From assembly GCF_030272615.1 (NCBI RefSeq), contig NC_081406.1, positions 476,252,900 through 476,316,899 on the forward strand: a stretch of 64,000 nt of DNA. Direction: 5' to 3'. Positions 35,397 through 45,803 of the stretch are shown in pieces (positions within the stretch are counted from its first letter, which is position 1; each line of letters opens with the position of its first letter). The position numbers and the translations under genes are program-made. The notes under the pieces were generated by a model, which saw only the letters and a program-made list of their open reading frames with translations, was not told the origin of the DNA and made no database searches. The DNA comes from Cryptomeria japonica (lineage: Eukaryota > Streptophyta > Pinopsida > Cupressales > Cupressaceae).

Positions 35397-36883
35397 TGTA
35401 GCTAGGAAATTGGAAGTCATCAAAGCAAATCAAAATACTAATCTAGCTCAATCACGAAAACTAAAATGCAGTGATAACAATCCTAAAAACATTCAATGAA
35501 AACATGAAGACAAGACATTCTAAACTAAATACTATGCAAAGCAAACGTAGATGTCTCCTTCATGCGGCTCCATTGTCCTTCTTTCTTCTCCAAATAGCTT
35601 TTTTGTGGATCTCACCTACTAGTGCATGATCATGATATGAAAGCAAGTAGACAAGATGATTGCTCAAGAGTACTCGAAGCGTGATTGATTCGACAAAGTA
35701 ATTCAAAACAAGCGATTATTAGATTGAGATTGAAGAAATTCATCCAATTTATAGACAAATTGCTCTGCAAGGATTTATGACAAGATTTTGAAATAGAAAT
35801 ACACATTTAGGAATTTAGGAGAAATTAGAAAATTAGGTTAGAAATGATGACTTGGAAATTAGGAAATTGATGAAAATTAGGTAAATTAATTAATAAATTC
35901 CCATTCATGAATTAATTTACAAAAATAGGAGGAAATTGAATTAGAAATTAGGAAAATTAGAAAATTAGGAAATTAGGAAATTAGGAATTTAGTGAATTAA
36001 TTAATAATTTCTCATTTATTAATAATTCACAAAGAGGGAATTTTAGGAAATTAGGTAAATTAATTAATAATTTGTCATTTATTAATTAATTCACAAAAAG
36101 AGAAATAATTAGTTAGCCAATTAAATTAAACATTCAATTGTGACACGAAGACCTAGGATAAATAAATAAATTATTTAACCTAGAGGGAGAAATGACAAAT
36201 AGGGTTAAATGACTAAATCACGAAACCCTAGAAGATAAATTAGCAATGCAAGGATGACAATTAGGTCTTGATAAAAGATAATTGACTTGATCATGATTCG
36301 GATTAACAAAAGACCAATGTGATAAAATGATTTAATTGATAAATGCGCCAATTGACGAGGAACAATGACTAATTGATCCAAATTGACATAATTGAGACAG
36401 ACAACGATCGATGGCAAATTGATCGCAAAATGACAAAATTGACAAGAGAACAAGGATCGATGACAAAATAGATCGCAAGACGACAAGATTGAAAATGACC
36501 ATGACCGATGACAAATTGATCGCAAAATGACAAGATCGAACATGACAACGATCGATGACAAATCAATCGCTAGATGATAAGATTGATAAGAGGACAAAAC
36601 CCTAATTAGGATTGACGATGTCCAAAATAATGACAAATGAGCACGCACATTGATGCGATAGGATAAAATCGATCAAAATCATGACTGGATAGTGTTGTCG
36701 ACAAGACCAAATTGAGAGCGAGATGAATGAAGAATGTAGAAGAATGACTCGATGCTCGCAAATGATAAAAACCAAGTGCGTGACATTAAAGAAATGTTAA
36801 TGCGATGCAAAAACCTAAAATGAGGTAATGCGCAAATGTTAAAGTATGACTCCGCAAGTGTTGACCATTTTTAGGTGTCTACA
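35397..36883 (-). repeat. 3' LTR of element E
   Basis: It runs from TGTAGCTAGG to GGTGTCTACA and matches 51,372-52,971. It lacks about 113 bp present in the partner near 51,740-51,850. A minus-strand TATA box lies at about 35,744-35,754. A minisatellite with palindromic units lies at 36,400-36,590. The 147-codon frame across it (36,205-36,648) comes from repeats and is not taken as a gene. Confidence 0.95.
36400..36590. repeat. Minisatellite with palindromic core in LTR E (left copy)
   Basis: About four units, 45-56 bp apart, share CGATCGATGACAAATCGATCG-like cores, near 36,404, 36,460, 36,506 and 36,548. The arms are CGATCGAT and ATCGATCG. The right LTR has the same array at about 52,490-52,680. 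Confidence 0.8.
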
Positions 36884-36902
36884 TTTTGCCCCTCTTTGAG
36901 AC
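36884..36902 (-). promoter_or_regulatory. Polypurine tract of element E
   Basis: The minus strand reads CTCAAAGAGGGGCAAAA directly before the LTR TG. Confidence 0.85.
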
Positions 36903-37325
36903 AATGTGATTTTAAGTGTTGTTTCAAAGAACAATAATGAAAATGCCCTAGACAATGACAATGACATATGCATGCCCCCTCGAGGAACTGGCTGGAAACA
37001 TGCGGAAAATAGGCCAATTGATCGATAAAAAATGATAGGATCAAACGGATTGACCATTGGATATCAGATGCATGAAGGACAAGCAATTAACGACACAAAA
37101 GACCGTGACCAACATAAGATGGAGAGGGTGTACGTCCATCTATGCACTGACAAAGATCTATAAATGAGACCAAGAGGTTGAAAAGAGCTCATTTGCACTA
37201 GCCAAAGAGGAGAATTTGTTGCTCTGGAAAAGGACACTTGCAGAGAGATGGTGAACATTCCAAGGGCAGATCACCTCAGAGAACATGTACGCACATTCAG
37301 ACGACCGGACGACGCAGGAGCAGCG

Positions 37326-37710
37326 GTATGTATCTCAAAAACCCATGTTTTCAATTTCATGAATTTGGATCGCTTGTGGGACATTGCGGGGTCCACAGAG
37401 GGTGTAGAAATTGACTTTTGTGCTTGTTTAGGGTGAATCTTGTGCTTGTGTGAGGTCTTCTGTGCTTGTGTAGGGTACAAAGGCACAGGTTACATGACAC
37501 AGGCGTAGGTTCCTTGACATAGGCATAGTTGTGCATTGGGAACTCAATTTTGGTCCAAAACGACATGCGAATGATCCGAAAAGAGGGGATAAGAGTAGGA
37601 TAAGTCAGAATAGATGAAAAGCACCCTGATGTGGACATGAAAATGAGGAAATGCAACGTGTAGGAGCAAACCCTAAAACTGACAAAATGTGCCCCAATTG
37701 TGATGCAGAG
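37326..37710 (+). other. Candidate intron of the antisense PMD gene
   Basis: The interval starts with GTATGT and ends with GCAGAG. It lies between the possible first exon and the sequence leading into the PMD, and it holds short TGTGCTTGTGTAGG repeats rather than protein-like sequence. The acceptor could be another AG. Confidence 0.35.
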
Positions 37711-38830
37711 TCGACAATATCCATTGATCACACGGGAGAACCGACCTGACTACTTCATGCTACGACATAGACTCAGGAGCACAGACAAAGATACATTAGC
37801 AGGACTGGGGATATACTATATCATGTTCATGCCCGAGATTAGGGCAAACATAGGACTATGACACTGGAGGATGTATGGCATATCCTTCGCATTTCAATTC
37901 ATGGAGAGATGATAGAGTATGACCAAGTGATAGGGAGAGACACATTGTGTAGATTATTTGAGTGCGACGCAGATGATCTGGATATCATAGAGAGGGAGAT
38001 CGGCTGGGAGACTATGGCATCAGAGTATGATTGATGATATGTGGTGATAGCCATGGTGATAGCATGTCTACTAGTAGGAGACAGATGAGGCCATGGATTC
38101 CCTATTGGATGGGGAAGAGTGCTAGAGTGGATGGTGACAGAGGGGATGGTGTACGCATGGGGACCATGTGTACTGGCTATGCTGTATTTTCAGCTGCATC
38201 AAATAGCATATCAGGGAGTGCAGACTTTGAGCTGTGGAGTCACATTGTTACAGGTATGGGCATTTGAGCACATAGCCATATGTCGACCGATTGCAGAGAG
38301 ACAGGTAATACCACACTGACCATATGTGTACTGCTATGGGGGAGCACTGAGACAGGGTCCTTTTGGATACATATTATACTGGCGACATGAGCTAGACAGA
38401 TTGAGAGAGTTCAAATGGAGGCCATATCGTGATTGCCCAGGATGGTTAGATGATAGTGAGGAGCTACCTTATTGTAGACAGGAGAGGTACCTGATTGGGC
38501 GACCAGTGAATCACTAGAGAGTGATTGAGTTGTACCTGCTAGAGAGAGTTAGATGACAGTTTGGAGAGAGGTAGGATGTACCTAGGAGGACTGCACACTT
38601 TGCCCGATCTCACAGAGAGACGAGTCAGTGGGGGAGTATGATTCAGCCACACATAGCATATGCTGACTTCTCACAGCTACAACAAAGACAGTGGGATTGG
38701 AGATCAGATGTGGTGGATGTCGGGACGACAGAGGAGTATGAGAGATGGTTTGCACGATGGCGGCCAGTGCCATTGACAAATCCAGATATTCCAGTACCGA
38801 GGCGATAGGAGGACTTCCCACTCATAGGAG

Positions 38831-38945
38831 AGGAGGAGGGAGATGATGAGGATGAGGAGGATGATGGGGAGGATGAGGATAGAGATGAGGATGATGGGGA
38901 TGATGAGGATGGAGATGAGGATGATGGGGAAGATGAGGATGAGCC
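38831..38945 (+). repeat. Acidic-tract minisatellite in the PMD gene
   Basis: Repeats of GATGAGGATGATGGGGA encode a run of Asp, Glu and Gly between the PMD and the coiled-coil part. Confidence 0.85.
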
Positions 38946-39459
38946 AGATTCAGGTGAGCATGAGGCATGGTAGGATATACCCATAGAGCTGGAGATAGCT
39001 AGCATAGAGGAGATGGAGATGTGTAGGGCTACCATAGTGAGTCAGCATGATCATATTGTGACTTTAGAGAGAGAGCATGAGTAGTTCAGAGCAGAGATAG
39101 CCAGACTCACAGCGGCTCGAGATGCAGCAATAACTCAGGCACATTGAGAAGAACAGAGAGTCACTGAGTATATTGGGTCGATTTGAGATGCTAGTGCACA
39201 CGAGATGGCACAGATGTTGGTAGAGACCGGAGAGGAAATACGCCATTGGAGGACACTATATGAGAGCGTAGTCCCACCAGAGAAGAGAGAAACATCATAT
39301 CAGACACAATCGAGGATAGAGATTAGAGCATGCTCTCGGAGGTCATTGAGCAGCATTGGGGTGAGTGGACCTATGAGACCACCACAGCCAGGACCAGGAG
39401 GGACATCATCCGCGAGACATGGTAGGGATGAGGAGGACAAAGGGAGCACCCAGTGACAG

Positions 39460-41123
39460 AGGCACATGCTCCGTATGACAGACAGATGTAGTTTGACATT
39501 TTGTAGTTAGCCTGCGGGCCATACTTTGGACATACGGTCCAATTTTGTACTCCAATATTATTGTGTCATTTGATATGATATGCATCGAGATGATGGGATG
39601 CAATGTGTTATGACTTATGTTATTTTCTATCTATGGATGGCGTATGCATTATTTATGTACCATTGTGGAACATGTATGAATGTATGGATGTATTATTTTT
39701 TTGTTATGTGTTTTTGATGCATTCATAATATGAAATGGATAAAATGCTTGATGTGATGGTTGATGTAATGCAAATGTACTAACCAAATGGATGTAGGATG
39801 TAGCATATGTTTTTAGAGATCGGAGCACTAGACTGAACTGACTATCTGACGAAAGAAATGTTAGTAAGAAGAAAAATGAGATGGAGGACAGTTAGAGACA
39901 AAGAAAAACTTGCTTTCAGTAATGCACTTTGTAGGAGAGAACCTTTATTTTAATGTAGCAAAATGGATGCGTAGCATCATGGCATGGAAGGCCAGAGCTG
40001 AAATGCAACCCTTTTTGCAAAAGACAGACACATCGCAGACAAATAGCAATCACAACAAAAAAGAAAGGGACCATGAACCATCCCGGTCACTCTAAATCAC
40101 TCAGTGACATCATCGAGCAACATAGGAACATGATCGAAGATAAATCAATAAAAAGATAAGATGCATAGATCCCAACAAATCAAACAAACATCTTGATCTT
40201 CATTGACAAAAGTTGAAAGTACTGACAGGACGATCATGTTGTCTGGTTTCAGGGAATGCGATACCCCGTCTAAGACAGGACACGGTCTGGTTTCGAGTAT
40301 ACCACACCTTGTATAAGACCCATGATAGTGTGCCAAGGACGAATGATTTTGAGGTTGGTTGATATGACAATTTTGATCAGTTTGAATGTCTGGTTTGATG
40401 GAAAAAGTTCATCTGTGAATGTGTGATTTCATTAAAGCACAATGTTTGATTGATTGTCATTGGATGTATGCTCAGCGATCTATCTATGCACAGAGGGGTT
40501 GTTTATGTTTTTGTTTTGCTTTTCAATTTTTTTGTGTTCATTTTTTTTTTCGGGACTTTATTTGACTTTTTAGGGATTTTCTCAGGACATTTTTCAATTT
40601 TTAAGAGATTTTTTTTAGGACATTTTTCAATTTTTTTAAGAGATTTTTTCAAGACATTATATGATTTTTAGAGATTTTTTCAGGACATTTTAAATGCAAA
40701 AGTTCCAGTGATTGATCATGACAAGGGGAACGCACCCAATGCGCATCTAAAAGATATACATAGATCGGGACCAAAACATATGTACAAGAAACCGGAGTAT
40801 ACAAGACAATGATGTTGACCAATAATAGGCCTGGAATAAGACATTGGGTTAAGATGAAGATAAACATGATAAACCGGCCAAGAGAAAGCATAGCTAGAGG
40901 TCATGACAGATGACGGAGCAATAATCTCATTACTCATGGCACCTGATTGCCAGGTTTTCACCATGGTACTTGCCCAAAGCGCCTGTTTGCCAGGTTTTCA
41001 CTAGAGGGCAAATCATTTTTCTTTACTCTTTTGCTCTTTTTGTCACTTTTTTTTTGTATTTTGCTTTTTCCATTTTTTTTTGTATTTTTTTAGGATCATA
41101 TTTGAAGAAGTGCTGATAGAAAA
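39460..41123. other. 3' untranslated stretch where PMD gene and pol converge
   Basis: No gene is visible. A minisatellite lies at 40,545-40,692 and a duplicated 42-bp unit with TTGCCAGGTTTTCAC at 40,939-41,010. Poly-T tracts lie at 41,040-41,095. Confidence 0.6.
40545..40692. repeat. T-rich minisatellite
   Basis: About four units of roughly 34 bp share AGAGATTTTTTCAGGACATT-like sequence. They lie between the ends of two convergent genes. Confidence 0.8.
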
Positions 41124-42540
41124 TTATGCCCAGTACTTGCGAAGATGCATGTTGTTTATAGGATCAGACAGAGGTTCACCTTCTAGGGTAGCAAGCTGAT
41201 ATGCCCCCAAGCCATATGCTACAGTTACTATGAAAGGCCCAACCCAATTAGGTTCAAACTTGCCTTTGATGATGTCAGTAGACTGTGTATTCTTAGGGTT
41301 TGCTTTTAAAACCAGATCTCCCACTTCGAAGTGTCGCCCTTTGACCTTCTTATTATAAGAGCGACGGAGACGGTTTTGATATGCTTGCAAATGTGTCAGA
41401 GTTGTCTGACATTTCTCATCTAACATCTCAAGCTGGTGCAACCAAGAGACTTTGTGTGTCTCATCATCAATCAGGTGTTGCAAGGAAACACACAAGGAAG
41501 GAATCTCCACTTCCAAGGGTAAAATGGCTTCCGCACCATACACCAAGGAATAAGGTGTTGCGCCAGTAGGTGTGCGGATAGAAGTGCGATAGGCCCATAG
41601 TGCTAGATTCAATTGAACATGCCAATCTCAACCAGCATCATTGACAACCTTTTTCAGGATCTTGATAATGGTTTTATTTGATGCTTCGGCTTGATGATTC
41701 CCCTGTGGATAGTATGGACTAGAGAAACGGTGTTGGATATGAAACTTTTCACAGAGTTCCTTGACATCTTTATTCTTGAAGGGACGACCATTATTTGTGA
41801 CTATGGCAAGGGGAACCCCATATCTGCATATGATATAATTCAATAGGAATTTTGAAATTTGCACACCAGTGATATAGGTCATGGGGATAGCCTCCATCCA
41901 TTTTGTAAAATACTCTGTGGTTGTAATGATAAACTTGTGTCCATTTGCAGATGTCGGGTGAATTTTGCCAATAAGATCCAATCCCCATTGAGAAAAGGGC
42001 CATGGAGATATGACAGAATGAAGCTCTTGGGCTGGTGCATGAATGTAATTTCCATGGATCTGGCACTTGTAGCACTTCTTAACAAAATCATGAACATCTT
42101 TTTCCAGAGTGGGCCAATAATACCCAACACGAATCAACTTTTTGGCTAAGCTTAGACCATTGAAATGGCCTCCACATATACCATCGTGAACCTCATGTAA
42201 AGCCATTTGTGCTTCATCAGAATCCAAACACCTGAGGAGGGTATGGTCAAAAGAATGACGGTAAAGGGTGTCGGCGATGATGACATATTTGGCTGTCTGT
42301 CGGATGAAGGCTCGGCGTTGGTTAGCGAAAAGGTTAGGTGGTAAGGTTTGGGATTTCAAATATTGATATACATCATTGTACCATGGGGAGTTGGGACCAA
42401 CAAGAACACACATCACATCCGCTGTCGGAATGTCAAAAGAAGGAACCAGCAATTGTTCGACTAAAAATTCACATTTGTCCATATTGTTTGGCATAGTTAA
42501 CATGGAGGCGATCGTAGCCATCACATCTGCCAACTTGTTT
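41124..42540 (-). pseudogene. Integrase of element E
   Basis: The reading is open except for one TGA near 41,625. The zinc finger is intact: HEVHDGICGGH and KKCYKCQIHG (about 42,050-42,200) give HHCC. In the core, FIITTTEYFTKW (about 41,895-41,930) has Glu where the first catalytic Asp belongs, AIVTNNGRPF has Asn for the second Asp, and QAEASNKT keeps the Glu. The C-terminal part has RTPTGATPYSLVYGAEA and VGDLVLK, then FEPNWVGPFIV, the usual GPF/Y-type ending, and stops at 41,124. Enzyme activity is unlikely with these changes. It is close to the element B integrase. Confidence 0.92.
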
Positions 42541-43064
42541 TGCATTCTGGTAACTTGATTGAAATGGATAGCCGTGAATTTGGTCTTGAAGAAATCTACC
42601 ATATGCTTATAGGGAATAAGCTTTTCATCTTTTGTTTCATAGTCATCATTCACTTGTCAGATGACTAATTGAGAATCTCCATAGACTTGCAAATGCGTGA
42701 TGTTCCAGTGGACTGCTACTCGGAGTCCTGTAACCAGTGCTTCATACTCTGCAATGTTATTGGTACAATGAAAAGTTATCCTGTAGGACTTGGGAATAAC
42801 ATCACCTTGAGGGGTGATAAACAAGATGCCAGCTCTAGACCCAAACTTGGTATGGGATCCATCAAAGTATAGCTTCCATTCATTAGAAGATGTGAAAACA
42901 AAGACTGACTCATCTGGAAAATCGGTCAACATGGGATGATCATCATAAATAGGAGTCTCTGCAAGTTGATCTGCTATGACTTGTCCTTTTATCGCCTTGC
43001 GCTCCATATACTCAATATCAAATTCACTGAGAATCATGACCCACTTTGCTAGGCGACCCGTCAA
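42540..43064 (-). pseudogene. Second (archaeal-type) RNase H of element E
   Basis: ELYFDGS-like KLYFDGSHTKFGSRAGIL, NNIAEYEALVTGL, YGDSQLVI and NKLADVMA carry the four acidic residues (Asp, Glu, Asp, Asp) of an RNase H site, all kept. One TGA after QLVI interrupts the frame, at a place where Arg or Lys is expected. The N-terminal part (GRLAKWVMILSEFDIEYM) is the end of the first RNase H/connection. Two RNase H domains in series are the mark of Tat-lineage pol. Confidence 0.92.
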
Positions 43065-43070
43065 AGCTGC

Positions 43071-43676
43071 TTAGCTAAGCAAGTATTTTAAGGGATCAAT
43101 TTTTGCAACCAACAATGTTTGGTGGCTTAACATATAATGTCGAAGCTTTTGTGTTGCAAATACCACTGCTAAGCATGCCCTTTCAATAGTTGAATAATTT
43201 AGCTCATAACCTACCAATGTCCGACTGATATAATAAATAGCTCGCTCTTTGTTGTTCTCATCTTGTTGGGCCAAGAGAACTCCTAATGCTGTTTCAGTTG
43301 CAGAAATATACAATAAAAATGGCTTGCCTTCTATAGGAGGCATTAGGATAGGCGGCGACAGCAAATATTCTTTGAGAGCTTGAAAGGTTGATTGACATTG
43401 CTCAGTCCATTTAAAAGCGACACCTTTATGCAATAGATGCTGGAATGGATGACATTTGTTGGCCAACTGAGCTATGAAGTGGCAGATTGACTGGAGCTTT
43501 CCTTGAAGACTGCGTAATTGATGGAGATTAGAAGGAGGAGGCATATCCATTATTTCTTTAACCTTGGCAGGGTCGACCTCAATGCCTCTGTGAGAAATAA
43601 TGTATCCTAGTAACTTGCCAGCTATGACACCAAAGACACACTTCTTTGGATTGAGTCTGAGCTTGTATGTCTCCAT
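43071..43676 (-). pseudogene. RT thumb/connection and first RNase H of element E
   Basis: A 201-codon open stretch carries KLLGYIISHRGIEVDPAKV, QLRSLQGKLQ and SPPILMPPIEGKPFLLYIS, then ATETALGVLLAQ, and RAIYYISRTLVGYE. These are the standard Ty3/gypsy motifs from RT thumb through the first RNase H. The catalytic Asp expected in the LYISATETALG motif is replaced (LYIS-A-T), as is usual where a second RNase H has taken over in this lineage. A TAA at 43,069-43,071 ends it. Confidence 0.9.
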
Positions 43677-44290
43677 TTGGTGAAAGATTGGGCCTAGGAT
43701 GGCTAAATGACTATCTCTTGTGACAGATTTTCATAATAAGTCATCAACATAGTCCTCCATCAAAGTATGCATGAAATCATGAAAAATTATCATCATTGCT
43801 CTTTGATATGTTGCGCCCGCATTTTTAAGACCGAAGGGAATCACATTCCAATAGTAGGTACCCCAAGCACAGGTGAATGTTGTCTTATGTTGATCTTCAG
43901 GTGCAATGCGAATTTGGTTGTAGCTAGAGAAACCATCCATCAATGAAAGCATCTCATATCCAGCAGTCATATCCACTATGATGTCTATGTTTGGCAGTGG
44001 AAAGTCATCTTTAGGGCATGCTTTATTGAGATCCCTAAAATCTGTACAGATTCTGATGCCCCCAGTTACTTTGCTAACTGGTACTAAATTTGAAATCCAG
44101 TCTGCATAATCGATGGGTCTGATAAAGCCCACATCCAGTAATTTTTTTAGTTCCACCTTGACCAAAAGAGCCACCTTGGGATGCATCTTTCGGAGTTTCT
44201 GTTTGATAGGCTTGGCATCGGCTTTCAATGGCAAATGATGAAGGACTAATTCTAGATCGAGGCCAGGCATATCTGCATAGGACCATGCAA
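43677..44290 (-). pseudogene. Reverse transcriptase palm/fingers of element E
   Basis: The motifs WISNLVPVSKVTGGIRICTD, then DLNKACPKDDFPLPNID, LMDGFSSYNQI and WNVIPFGLKNAGATYQRAM lead to MEDYVDDLL, so the YVDD catalytic box is intact. A TGA follows directly, where Ala or Arg is expected. The enzyme copies element RNA into DNA. This is the best-preserved RT in the window and the right query for placing the element. Confidence 0.95.
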
Positions 44291-44783
44291 AGCTGATCTT
44301 CTTCTCAAGAAAGAAATTGACAAAATCTATCTTTTCCTATTTTGATAGAGAAGCAGCAAAATGAATGACCTTAGGGTTGTCAGGTGTACCCAAATTGATT
44401 TCCTCGGTCATTTCCACCAACAATGTTGATTTGTCCTGACTTGATAGGGGTATGTCCACTCTTCCACCTTTGGGCGCCTTAGAGAGGTTTTCACCCGTAG
44501 GTACATCTTTTGTTTTTACTTTTGTATGATCAGAGAGTGCCTTATGGTTTTCACTCAAAGATCTATTCTTTTGATTTTTTACTTTTTCTTTTCTTTTTTC
44601 ATTTTGATGACTAGAAGAGGGAGTTGACTCCCCAAAATATGTTGTGGAATCCAAATTGATAGCAAATCCTGCCTTATGATCACCTTGTGGCATGCCTTCC
44701 CGTAGTCCAAGGAATTCTGCAATTGCTTTGTCATTTTGAAAACAGTCCAATGTGAGTGGTTCTTGTTGGTCATGTTGGATAAG
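44291..44783 (-). pseudogene. Pre-RT linker of element E
   Basis: A Lys/Ser-rich open stretch of 137 codons (MDCFQNDKAIAEFLGLREG to IHFAASLSK) and a short piece with FLEKKISFAWSYADMPGLD precede RT. A TAG separates them, at a likely Gln. No domain is recognised. Confidence 0.7.
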
Positions 44784-45803
44784 CTAGGGATAGATGAGGG
44801 GCATGTCATCATCGGTTGTAAGCAGAGAAAGGGATGATATGGTAAATATGTTAACATCTGTGGTGTCACTATAACTACTTGTATCTGATTTGGAGCTTGG
44901 ATCCCAAAATGACTCTATCCAAGCATGAGGACATTTTTTAGGAAGAGGAGTTATTTCATGCTTGTCTTCCATAGGCAAATTATTAGGGTCAATGAAAATA
45001 TTGTCGAGGGCATAGGAGCTAGAAGAAAAAGAACTCCACTCCCATTCATTGGAATCAGTTTCGACTCGGCTATCCTCAGGTGTTATTTCATCATCAGAGT
45101 CACGCCCTTTTCTACACGTGGGCACTTTGGTAGATGAGGATCCAATTCGCAATGGTACAAAACCTAACCCTAAAGTTGGAGGTCGCATCTTGGGTATAAT
45201 AGGTTCTAGCCTTCCATTGTTGTTTAGGCCTAAGCCACTGCAGCCGCCATATCCTTTCTTTTGCAGCATAGTAAACCCTTTGTCATATCGTTCCACTGGC
45301 AACCTGATAAGTGGGGTCTCAGTTGGATCTTTGTAAAGCCAATCTATGACATCATCATCTAAAGTTTCTTTGTCAAGTTCACCCCATCTTGTAAATGTAG
45401 TGGGAGGCTGATATTGAATAATGACCTTAGGTTCCTTTTGCAATAAATGCGGTTTGCCATATGATTTTGGAGATATTGGTAAATTCCCGATGAGGAATGT
45501 TTGATCCATTGAATATTCTCCGCATCCTTGGTTTTGTATCTTCAATTTTCCTTTGACAGCATCTAACAATTCATTAGGATCCACATAACTATGTGAATTG
45601 GCTTCTCTATTGACTGGGACTTGCTGCTGAGGGGTATCCTTTAGAGTAGCACAAAATTGAAATGGATTAGGATCTCCCAGAATTGTTATCTCAGTTCCAT
45701 TGTAAGGATATTTTAAACATTGATGATAAGTGGATGGAACTGCTTTCATTGCATGGATCCATGGACGACCAAGAATTATATTGTAAGGGAGATTGAGGTC
45801 CAA
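44784..45803 (-). pseudogene. Protease end and G-patch-like motif of element E
   Basis: The frame continues from the gag/protease piece after a single TAG, where element B has Gln. YNIILGRPWIHAMKAVPSTY closes the protease fold. After a linker, MLQKKGYGGCSGLGLNNNGR followed by LEPIIPKMRPPTLGLGF (about 45,155-45,285) matches the G-patch plan: a hydrophobic start, G-Y-x-G, GLG, N-G and a late GLG. The rest is Ser/Asp-rich. A G-patch between protease and RT is seen in several plant Ty3/gypsy polyproteins; it may bind RNA. Confidence 0.82.

Larger units (their letters stand above)
37248..39456 (+). pseudogene. Antisense plant mobile domain (PMD, MAIN/MAIL-like) gene in element E
   Basis: This gene runs opposite to gag-pol, between integrase and the 3' LTR. 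From 37,858 to 39,456 one frame holds with only a handful of stops. MTLEDVWHILRISIHGEM matches the TLEDV start of the plant mobile domain; EGMVYAWGPCVLAMLYFQL and LLQVWAFEHIAICRP match its centre; RVRRQFGERQDVP followed by YERWFARWRP match its end. An Asp/Glu-rich run (38,831-38,945) and a coiled coil follow. A possible first exon (MVNIPRADHLREHVRTF, 37,248-37,325) ends at a GTATGT donor-like site. Cellular PMD proteins act in the nucleus in transposon silencing and gene control. The domain is also known from transposons. This copy is dead in its present form, with one frameshift near 37,855 and several stops. Confidence 0.85.

Noticed and set aside
36205-36648. 147-codon minus-strand frame, repeated at 52,293-52,736 in the other LTR
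   Set aside because: It spans the LTR minisatellite and is open because the repeat lacks stops; composition is Leu/Ile/Ser-rich with no domain. Its presence in both LTRs follows from LTR duplication.
38643-39035. Ser/Pro-rich minus-strand frame
   Set aside because: Shadow of the acidic repeat of the PMD gene.
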